From Macrostomum hystrix (lineage: Eukaryota; Platyhelminthes; Macrostomidae), in contig CATNEN010000008.1 of NCBI GenBank assembly GCA_950097015.1, positions 3,632,501-3,696,500 on the forward strand: a stretch of 64,000 nucleotides of DNA, given 5' to 3'. Below the pieces are notes generated by a model. It was given only the letters and a program-made list of their open reading frames with translations, ran no database searches and had not been told where the DNA came from. Made by a program: the position numbers and the translations under genes. Shown here one piece after another: positions 55,444-64,000 of the stretch; the first letter of the stretch is position 1, and each line of letters starts with the position of its first letter.

Positions 55444-57858
55444 CTACAGTTCCTCTTTACTGTCCGATTCACCACCCGGCTGCTGCTGCTGCTGTTGCTG
55501 GCCGCCGGGCTGCTGCTGGTACAGCTTGCTCACAATCGGCTGAACAACATCCTCCAGCTCCTTCTTCTTGGCCTTGAAGGTCTCCGTGTCCGCCTGCTGG
55601 TTCTTCTCCAGCCAGTCGATGGCTGTCTGGATGGCTGCCTCCATCTTGGACTTCTCCTCGGCGCTGACTTTGCCGCCGAGTTTCTCCTTGTCAGCCAGTT
55701 GAGTCTTCATCGAGTAGGCGTATGACTCCAGCTCGTTCTTGGCCTCCACTCGCTCCTTCACCTGCCGGTCCTGATCAGCGAACGTGTCGGCGTCCTTGAT
55801 CATCTTCTCGATCTCCTCCGGACTGAGGCGGTTCTGGTCCTTGTTGATGACGATCTTATTCTTGGTGCCTGTGCCCTTGTCCTCGGCTGAGACCTGGAGT
55901 GCGTTGTCGAGAATTCCGTATTTTAGATATATTTGGCAAACAGGATTCGGATAATTTTCTCTGGAGAATATCGCTACATTTCTATAGATGCCCTCTCCTC
56001 TCCTCTCCTCTCCTCTCCTCTCAACTCCACTCCTGTTCTCTTCTCCACTGCACTCACCTGCAGAATGCCGTTGGCGTCTATCTCGAAGGTGACCTCAATC
56101 TGGGGCACGCCGCGGGGCGCCTTCGGAATGCCGGTCAGGTCGAACTTGCCCAGGAAGTGGTTGTCCTTGGTCATCGGGCGCTCACCTTCGTACACCTGGA
56201 TTGTGACTGTGGGCTGGTTGTCGGCAGCTGTGGAGAACACCTGGGATCGCTTGGTGGGGATGGCAGTGTTCCTTTGGATCAGTTTGGTCATGACTCCGCC
56301 CACAGTCTCGATGCCAAGGGTCAGCGGAGCGACGTCGATTAGCACAGGATCTCCGGGAACGTCGGTAGCGCCGCTGAGAAGGCCAGCCTGAACTGCCGCA
56401 CCGTAGGCCACCGCCTCGTCAGGGTTGATGCCCCGGCTCGGCTCTTTGCCGTTGAAGAATTCCTTCACCAGCTGCTGCACCTTCGGGATGCGGGTGGAGC
56501 CACCGACCAGCACAATCTCGGCGATGTCCTCCTTCTTCATGTCGGCGTCCTCGAGCACCTTCTGCACTGGCTTGAGTGTGTTGCGGAACAAGTCCATGTT
56601 GAGCTCCTCAAAGCGAGCTCGAGTCAGCGTCTCGGAGAAGTCCTCGCCGTCGTACAGCGACTCGATCTCCAGCCTGACGGTGTGTGCGGACGACAGGGCG
56701 CGCTTGGCCTTCTCAACTTCTCGACGGAGCTTCTGGACCGCCCGATTGTCGGTGCGCAGATCTTTGCCAGTCTTTTTCTTGTACAGCTTGATGAAGTACT
56801 CCATAACGCGCTGATCAAAGTCCTCACCTCCAAGGTGAGTATCGCCGTTAGTGGCCACCACTTCAAAGACGCTGTTGTCGATAGTGAGAAGCGAGACGTC
56901 GAAGGTGCCGCCGCCCAAGTCGAACACCAGGATGTTCTTCTCGGCGCCCTTCTTGTCGAGGCCGTAAGCGATGGCGGCAGCCGTGGGCTCGTTGATGATG
57001 CGCATGACGTTGAGGCCTGCAATCACGCCGGCGTCCTTCGTGGCCTGACGTTGGGCGTCGTTGAAGTAGGCCGGCACGGTGACGACAGCGTGAGTGACCT
57101 TCTTGCCCAGGTAGGACTCGGCGATCTCCTTCATCTTGCCCAGCACCATGGCGGAGATCTCCTCCGGAGCGAAGGTCTTCGTTTCGGCGCCGACTTTCAC
57201 CTAACAGAATGCGCAGAGGTTTAGGGGCATGTTTAAGCACAGGTTATTCTGTAAGTCGTTGCTTGGTCTGGGGCTAATAAGTACTGGGGCTTTTTCAAAG
57301 CAAGGCTGCTTACCTGCACTGAAGGCTTATTAGATCGATTGATGACAGTGTACGGCAACAGCTTAATGTCCTTCTGCACCGTGCTATCATCGTAGTTGCG
57401 TCCAATAATTCGCTTGACATCGAAAATCGTATTCTCCGGGTTGGTAGTCAGCTGGTTCTTCGCAGCGTCGCCAATCAGACGCTCGCCATCGGCTGTGAAC
57501 GCCACGTAGGACGGAGTGATGCGATTGCCCTGGTCGTTAGCGATAATTTCCACGCGACCGTTCTTGAACACACCGACGCTAGAAGGGACAAAAGGAAGGA
57601 TTGAAGAAATCGTTAATACTACTGGTTAGTAGGATAACAGTCTACAGGACGACCCGTGACCAATTCTGTACATTCCACTGAACATAACACACGGCACACA
57701 AAGCAGACTCACCATGAGTAGGTGGTGCCCAGGTCGATGCCGATCACTGTACCGACGTCTTCCTTCTGCTTGGCTTCATCGGCGGCTGAGCCTCTGGTTG
57801 GGCCGAAAATCAGCAGCGAAGCTAGAACCGCTGCGCAAAGCACTGTCGACTTTTTCAT
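55444..57858 (-). CDS. Hspa5: BiP/GRP78, endoplasmic reticulum Hsp70 chaperone, four coding exons
   Basis: Coding exons 57858-57713, 57578-57314, 57200-56058 and 55893-55444 join in matching phases (2, 0, 0) to 667 aa, against about 654 in human BiP. A signal peptide occupies roughly 1-25. The ATPase domain shows GIDLGTTYS (40-48), [15 protein letters not shown] (near 208-222), [10 protein letters not shown] (231-240) and VGGSTRIPK. The substrate-binding domain begins near [14 protein letters not shown], and an alpha-helical lid fills exon 4. The protein ends in KEEL, an accepted variant of the KDEL retrieval signal. BiP binds nascent and misfolded polypeptides in the ER lumen using ATP cycles and holds the stress sensors inactive. 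A Gln/Pro/Gly-rich linker ([16 protein letters not shown]) precedes the tail. Intron 3 contains a short CTCCT array. All exons are intact and the upstream region carries UPR and heat-shock motifs. Confidence 0.97.
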
Positions 57859-57966
57859 CTGGAATTCAGATTTATTTGTATAAGTAAAGGCTATTAAGAT
57901 TTCTGAATTGATTTCACGTTCGAAGTGATAAATAAGTTAATTGAGTAGACTCAAGAGTAGACTTAC
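57859..57966 (-). other. 5'-UTR intron of BiP
   Basis: On the minus strand GCTAAG|GTAAGT at 57967/57966 is a strong donor, and the acceptor ATTCCAG ends exactly one base before the ATG. The intron is 108 nt and lies wholly in the leader. The leader exon would run from about 58135 to 57967. Confidence 0.65.
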
Positions 57967-58164
57967 CTTAGCAATGCCTGTTATGCTTGCAGTTAAAACA
58001 GAACAGAATTGAAAACTGTAGATTAGCAGTTTATTGCAATGAGTGGCTTTAGCAGTTGTAGCGCTAAGGCTTGGGCGCTCGGAGAGTTTAGCTTGTCTGG
58101 ATTGTTAATCTCTGTCTTGTTTAGGAAGGTTTGAGATGGAGAAACAGTCTGGCAAATTCGCCTG

Positions 58165-58172
58165 CTTAAATA
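58165..58172 (-). promoter_or_regulatory. TATA-like box of BiP
   Basis: TATTTAAG on the minus strand, placed about 200 nt upstream of the leader donor and directly downstream (in transcription sense) of the UPR elements. Confidence 0.55.
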
Positions 58173-58182
58173 CTATGTAAGT

Positions 58183-58193
58183 TGACGTGTCAT
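58183..58193 (-). promoter_or_regulatory. UPRE/CRE-like site of BiP
   Basis: TGACGTGTCAT on the + strand (ATGACACGTCA on the gene strand) contains the TGACGTG core bound by XBP1/ATF6-type bZIP factors. It lies between the TATA-like box and the ERSE. Confidence 0.55.
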
Positions 58194-58195
58194 CT

Positions 58196-58214
58196 CGTGG
58201 TGCTCTCTGATTGG
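58196..58214 (-). promoter_or_regulatory. ER stress response element (ERSE) of BiP
   Basis: On the gene strand the sequence is CCAAT, then exactly nine bases (CAGAGAGCA), then CCACG. This is a perfect match to the CCAAT-N9-CCACG element through which ATF6/XBP1 with NF-Y induce BiP. Confidence 0.8.
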
Positions 58215-58217
58215 TTA

Positions 58218-58230
58218 GAATTTTCTAGAA
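58218..58230 (-). promoter_or_regulatory. Heat-shock element of BiP
   Basis: GAATTTTCTAGAA contains three perfectly spaced inverted GAA/TTC pentamer cores (GAAnnTTCnnGAA), the trimeric HSF binding pattern, immediately upstream of the ERSE. Confidence 0.7.
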
Positions 58231-59384
58231 AACTCCAGTCTAATAATACAATTAAATGCGAACGATGACGTTGCCTAGAATGTATATGGGCGGTGGTGGA
58301 TTCCCCGCCCCTATCCAACCCGAGGGCTAAATTTAGAAATACGTGCGTATGTTTCAAAAGATATGAAAATGAATTGAGTGGACCTTAGGAGAAGGAAATA
58401 AAACATTATCAAATAATTTAACAAAACTGACAAAACTTTTTATCTCATTTTAACCCGAGTCGGCGAGTTCTTAGGACCTAAGTGCTAAGTCTTAGTTCTT
58501 AGGACTTAGGATGTATATTTTTCATCGAAATTCGTCAGCTTCGTAAGGTCCACATCCTTTCGATACGACTTTTAAAATAGTTGCAAATATTTTTTAATGG
58601 TTCTCTGTGATAAAAAAATCTAAAATATCCTACAATTACAAATATTTGAAGCCTACGAGTGATAAGTTAAAAAAAACATTTTCATATCCTAAAATCTCAA
58701 TCTAAAAATATTGAAGTGACATCTGATGTTTTGATTAGAAAAAAGTATTTCTTTTTTAGGCTTAATTGGCTGTTTAGTTCGTCGCATGGTCAGGAAAAAA
58801 AACAGCTCACGCGGGCATAGCGTGTTTTACCAAATCTAAAAATAGAACTTGCACTCTTCTCACTCCCCCCAAACTACTGAAGTGAGGTCAACACGAAGAT
58901 AATGTACATGATCACCCACCCCTCCTCCGCAAAGCCTCCCTCTCTCCCCTCCCTCGCGGAGCCAGATAAAGTTATTTTTAGCTGAGTTTTTGCCGAAGTC
59001 TTAGCTGACGTGTCATTCGTGTAAAGCCCACGTGGCATGCGACTATTTGGTGATGTTTATACGATAAGAATGAAGGTCTGGCGAATAGCAGAGAAGACGT
59101 TTGAATGGGACGATTTCGTCAGCTTCGTTTGGTTTCGTCAGAGTTTAGTTTCTTCAGGCCTTCTATTCTCTTAATTTTCTTTTCTATTCTCTTCTAATCT
59201 CCTAATCTTAACGAAGGCAGTCCGTGGTTTCGAAGTTTAGCTCAATTAATAAGATTAAAAAAATGCATTTATAACTTCAAGCTTTCAAAATAACTTCTGT
59301 GGAATCAATTAAAAGTGCGAAAAATAAAAATTCATTGTCGCTATTACGCTTTTTTCATATGATCAATGTGGTATACGAGCGTTG
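58231..59384. other. Upstream region of BiP with a second bZIP-type cluster
   Basis: No gene recognised. TGACGTGTCAT recurs at 59006-59016 and is followed by the palindrome CCACGTGG at 59028-59035, about 800 bp from the BiP promoter. These may be distal elements or belong to an unseen transcript. Confidence 0.4.
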
Positions 59385-60190
59385 AAGCGCAGCAGACTCC
59401 TTAGCAAGAAGCGCAGCAGACTCCTTAGCAAGAAGCGCAGCAGACTCCATAGCAAGAAGCGCAGCAGACTCCTTAGCAAGAAGCGCAGCAGACTCCTTAG
59501 CAAGAAGCGCAGCAGACTCCATAGCAAGAAGCGCAGCAGACTCCTTAGCAAGAATCGCAGCAGACTCCATAGCAAGAATCGCAGCAGACTCCTTAGCAAG
59601 AAGCGCAGCAGACTCCATAGCAAGAATCGCAGCAGACTCCATAGCAAGAAGCGCAGCAGACTCCTTAGCAAGAATCGCAGCAGACTCCTTAGCAAGAAGC
59701 GCAGCAGACTCCTTAGCAAGAATCGCAGCAGACTCCTTAGCAAGAATCGCAGCAGACTCCATAGCAAGAATCGCAGCAGACTCCATAGCAAGAATCGCAG
59801 CAGACTCCATAGCAAGAATCGCAGCAGACTCCTTAGCAAGAATCGCAGCAGACTCCATAGCAAGAATCGCAGCAGACTCCATAGCAAGAAGCGCAGCAGA
59901 CTCCTTAGCAAGAAGCGCAGCAGACTCCATAGCAAGAAGCGCAGCAGACTCCATAGCAAGAAGCGCAGCAGACTCCATAGCAAGAAGCGCAGCAGACTCC
60001 ATAGCAAGAAGCGCAGCAGACTCCATAGCAAGAAGCGCAGCAGACTCCTTAGCAAGAAGCGCAGCAGACTCCATAGCAAGAATCGCAGCAGACTCCATAG
60101 CAAGAAGCGCAGCAGACTCCTTAGCAAGAATCGCAGCAGACTCCATAGCAAGAAGCGCAGCAGACTCCTTAGCAAGAATCGCAGAAGAAT
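59385..60190. repeat. 24-bp minisatellite
   Basis: About 33 copies of a 24-bp unit containing GCAGCAGACTCCTTAGCAAG, varying at two sites only (CTTAGC/CATAGC and AAGC/AATC). Three frames remain open across the array because the unit is a multiple of three. No initiation, splice or protein evidence supports coding. Confidence 0.96.
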
Positions 60191-63100
60191 CTCCAGCTAG
60201 AATGGTAGAAGAATCAGCTAGAATGATAGAAGAATCTGCTAGAATGGTAGAAGAATCAGTTAGAATCGTAGAAGAATCAGCTAGAATGGTAGAAGAATCA
60301 GCTAGAATGATAGAAAAATCTGCTAGAATAGTAGAAGAATCTGCTAGAATGGTAGAATAGTCAGCTAGAATGGTAGAAGAATCTGCTAGAATGATAGAAA
60401 AATCTGCTAGAATGGTAGAAGAATCTGCTAGAATGGTAGAATAGTCAGCTAGAATGGTAGAAGAATCTGCTAGAATGGTAGAAGAATCTGCTAGAATGGT
60501 AGAAGAATCTGCTAGAATGGTAGAAGAATCAGCTAGAATGGTAGAATAGTCAGCTAGAATGGTAGAAGAATCTGCTAGAATGGTAGAAGAATCTGCTAGA
60601 ATGGTAGAAGAATCTGCTAGAATGGTAGAAGAATCTGCTAGAATGGTAGAAGAATCTGCTAGAATGGTAGAAGAATCTGCTAGAATGATAGAAGAATCTG
60701 CTAGAATGATAGAAGAATCTGCTAGAATGGTAGAAGAATCAGCTAGAATGGTAGAAGAATCAGCTAGAATGGTAGAAGAATCTGCTTGAATGGTAGAAGA
60801 ATCTGCTAGAATGGTGGAAGAATCTGCTAGAATGGTAGAAGAATCTGCTAGAATGGTAGAAGAATCTGCTAGAATGATAGAAGAATCTGCTAGAATGGTA
60901 GAAGAATCTGCTAGAATGGTAGAAGAATCTGCTAGAATGGTAGAAGAATCAGCTAGAATGGTAGAAGAATCTGCTAGAATGGTAGAAGAATCAGCTAGAA
61001 TGGTAGAAGAATCTGCTAGAATGGTAGAAGAATCTGCTAGAATGGTAGAAGAATCTGCTAGAATGGTAGAAGAATCAGCTAGAATGGTAGAAGAATCTGC
61101 TAGAATGGTAGAAGAATCTGCTAGAATGGTAGAAGAATCTGCTAGAATGGTAGAAGAATCTGCTAGAATGGTAGAAGAATCTGCTAGAATGGTAGAAGAA
61201 TCTGCTAGAATGGTAGAAGAATCTGCTAGAATGGTAGAAGAATCAGCTAGAATGGTAGAAGAATCAGCTAGAATGATAGAAGAATCTGCTAGAATGGTAG
61301 AAGAATCTGCTAGAATGGTAGAAGAATCAGCTAGAATGGTAGAAGAATCTGCTAGAATGGTAGAAGAATCTGCTAGAATGGTAGAAGAATCAGCTAGAAT
61401 GGTAGAAGAATCAGCTAGAATGATAGAAGAATCTGCTAGAATGGTAGAAGAATCTGCTAGAATGGTAGAAGAATCTGCTAGAATGGTAGAAGAATCTGCT
61501 AGAATGGTAGAAGAATCTGCTAGAATGGTAGAAGAATCAGCTAGAATGATAGAAGAATCTGCTAGAATGGTAGAAGAATCTGCTAGAATGGTAGAAGAAT
61601 CAGCTAGAATGATAGAAGAATCTGCTAGAATGGTAGAAGAATCAGCTAGAATGGTAGAAGAATCTGCTAGAATGGTAGAAGAATCTGCTAGAATGGTAGA
61701 AGAATCAGCTAGAATGGTAGAAGAATCAGCTAGAATGGTAGAAGAATCAGCTAGAATGGTAGAAGAATCAGCTAGAATGGTAGAAGAATCAGCTAGAATG
61801 GTAGAATACTATGCTAGAATGGTAGAAGAATCTGCTAGAATGATAGAAGAATCTGCTAGAATGGTAGAAAGAATCTGCTAGAATGGTAGAAGAATCAGCT
61901 AGAATGGTAGAAGAATCAGCTAGAATGGTAGAAGAATCAGCTAGAATGGTAGAAGAATCTGCTAGAATGGTAGAAGAATCTGCTAGAATGGTAGAAGAAT
62001 CAGCTAGAATGATAGAAGAATCTGCTAGAATGGTAGAAGAATCTGCTAGAATGGTAGAAGAATCAGCTAGAATGATAGAAGAATCTGCTAGAATGGTAGA
62101 AGAATCAGCTAGAATGGTAGAAGAATCTGCTAGAATGGTAGAAGAATCTGCTAGAATGGTAGAAGAAATCTGCTAGAATGGTAGAAGAATCAGCTAGAAT
62201 GGTAGAAGAATCAGCTAGAATGGTAGAAGAATCAGCTAGAATGGTAGAATACTATGCTAGAATGGTAGAAGAATCAGCTAGAATGGTAGAAGAATCAGCT
62301 AGAATGATAGAAGAATCAGCTAGAATGGTAGAAGAATCTGCTAGAATGGTAGAAGAATCTGCTAGAATGGTAGAAGAATCAGCTAGAAATGGTAGAAGAA
62401 TCAGCTAGAATGGTAGAAGAATCTGCTAGAATGGTAGAAGAATCAGCTAGAATGGTAGAAGAATCAGCTAGAATGATAGAAGAATCTGCTAGAATGGTAG
62501 AAGAATCTGCTAGAAATGGTAGAAGAATCAGCTAGAATGGTAGAAGAATCAGCTAGAATGATAGAAGAATCTGCTAGAATGGTAGAAGAATCTGCTAGAA
62601 TGGTAGAAGATCTGCTAGAATGGTAGAAGAATCTGCTAGAATGGTAGAAGAATCTGCTAGAATGGTAGAAGAATCAGCTAGAATGATAGAAGAATCTGCT
62701 AGAATGGTAGAATCTGCTAGAATGGTAGAAGAATCAGCTAGAATGATAGAAGAATCTGCTAGAATGGTAGAAGAATCAGCTAGAATGGTAGAAGAATCTG
62801 CTAGAATGGTAGAAGAATCTGCTAGAATGGTAGAAGAATCTGCTAGAATGGTAGAAGAATCAGCTAGAATGGTAGAAGAATCAGCTAGAATGGTAGAAGA
62901 ATCAGCTAGAATGGTAGAATACTATGCTAGAATGGTAGAAGAATCAGCTAGAATGGTAGAAGAATCAGCTAGAATGGTAGAAGAATCAGCTAGAATGGTA
63001 GAAGAATCTGCTAGAATGGTAGAAGAATCTGCTAGAATGGTAGAAGAATCAGCTAGAATGGTAGAAGAATCAGCTAGAATGGTAGAAGAATCTGCTAGAA

Positions 63101-64000
63101 TGGTAGAAGAATCAGCTAGAATGGTAGAAGAATCAGCTAGAATGGTAGAAGAATCTGCTAGAATGGTAGAAGAATCTGCTAGAATGGTAGAAGAATCAGC
63201 TAGAATGGTAGAAGAATCAGCTAGAATGGTAGAAGAATCAGCTAGAATGGTAGAAGAATCAGCTAGAATGGTAGAATACTATGCTAGAATGGTAGAAGAA
63301 TCTGCTAGAATGATAGAAGAATCTGCTAGAATGGTAGAAGAATCAGCTAGAATGGTAGAAGAATCAGCTAGAATGGTAGAAGAATCAGCTAGAATGGTAG
63401 AAGAATCAGCTAGAATGGTAGAAGAATCAGCTAGAATGGTAGAAGAATCAGCTAGAATGGTAGAAGAATCAGCTAGAATGGTAGAAGAATCAGCTAGAAT
63501 GGTAGAAGAATCAGCTAGAATGATAGAAGAATCTGCTAGAATGGTAGAAGAATCAGCTAGAATGGTAGAAGAATCAGCTAGAATGGTAGAAGAATCAGCT
63601 AGAATGGTAGAAGAATCAGCTAGAATGATAGAAGAATCTGCTAGAATGGTAGAAGAATCAGCTAGAATGGTAGAAGAATCAGCTAGAATGGTAGAAGAAT
63701 CAGCTAGAATGGTAGAAGAATCAGCTAGAATGGTAGAAGAATCAGCTAGAATGGTAGAATACTATGCTAGAATGGTAGAAGAATCTGCTAGAATGATAGA
63801 AGAATCTGCTAGAATGGTAGAAGAATCAGCTAGAATGGTAGAAGAATCAGCTAGAATGGTAGAAGAATCAGCTAGAATGGTAGAAGAATCAGCTAGAATG
63901 GTAGAATACTATGCTAGAATGGTAGAAGAATCTGCTAGAATGGTAGAAGAATCAGCTAGAATGGTAGAAGAATCAGCTAGAATGGTAGAATACTATGCTA
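60191..64000. repeat. 21-bp minisatellite reaching the window end
   Basis: About 180 copies of a 21-bp unit (GAATGGTAGAAGAATCTGCT plus A), varying at TCTGCT/TCAGCT and GGTAG/GATAG. On the + strand one frame reads the heptad MVEESAR repeatedly, broken by rare indels (near 61870, 62165, 62390, 62515, 62610, 62710). A marker variant, GAATACTATGCT, recurs at 61808, 62251, 62921, 63278, 63761, 63908 and 63992. The array is cut by the window edge. Confidence 0.96.

Noticed and set aside
56425-57224. Plus-strand frames of 129-180 codons opposite BiP
   Set aside because: They are antisense shadows of the GC-rich BiP exons.
59382-60200. About 270-codon frames on both strands (KKRSRLHS and ESAALLAM repeats)
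   Set aside because: Equal openness on both strands from a 24-bp unit argues for repeat, not gene. There is no start, splice or domain evidence.

Overview
This window is animal nuclear DNA. It holds four spliced protein-coding genes with GT-AG introns, one truncated non-LTR retrotransposon and tRNA-derived SINE copies. These are embedded in an exceptional density of tandem repeats: by my approximate array limits, about 40 arrays cover roughly 28 kb of the 64 kb. Coding exons are GC-rich and the surrounding unique DNA is AT-rich. The gene set (Dachshund, glutamate-cysteine ligase modifier subunit, BiP, a peptide-type GPCR) is metazoan. The species cannot be fixed from the sequence. An invertebrate, possibly a lophotrochozoan such as a free-living flatworm, is a guess only.

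Layout. 0-7.6 kb: arrays and unassigned DNA. 7.6-10.8 kb (+): a rhodopsin-family GPCR in three exons, with arrays in both introns and directly after its stop. 10.8-18.1 kb: arrays (20, 22, 3, 28, about 21, and 15/17 bp units). 18.2-20.1 kb (+): a complete three-exon Gclm gene with palindromic AATGTACATT clusters in intron 2 and beyond the stop. 21.2-22.1 kb: two SINE copies in opposite orientation. 22.7-30.2 kb: arrays. 31.9-48.7 kb (-): dachshund in eight recognisable exons whose phases all match, with an array in every intron but the shortest (101 nt). 49-51.7 kb: arrays upstream of dachshund. 52.4-54.9 kb: a 24-bp array split by a 5'-truncated retrotransposon carrying an open reverse transcriptase frame (-). 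55.4-58.2 kb (-): the complete BiP/Hspa5 gene with a 5'-UTR intron and a compact promoter (TATA-like box, UPRE-like site, perfect ERSE, perfect heat-shock element). 59.4-64 kb: a 24-bp array that passes into a related 21-bp array running off the window end.

The genes are not an operon and encode unrelated jobs: transcription factor, glutathione synthesis, ER chaperone, receptor. The unusual signal is the repeat landscape. Arrays often start within tens of bases of splice sites. Several dachshund introns carry different-length units built round the same short core. Some arrays show block duplications or abrupt unit switches. Almost all of the very long low-complexity open frames are products of these arrays, not genes.
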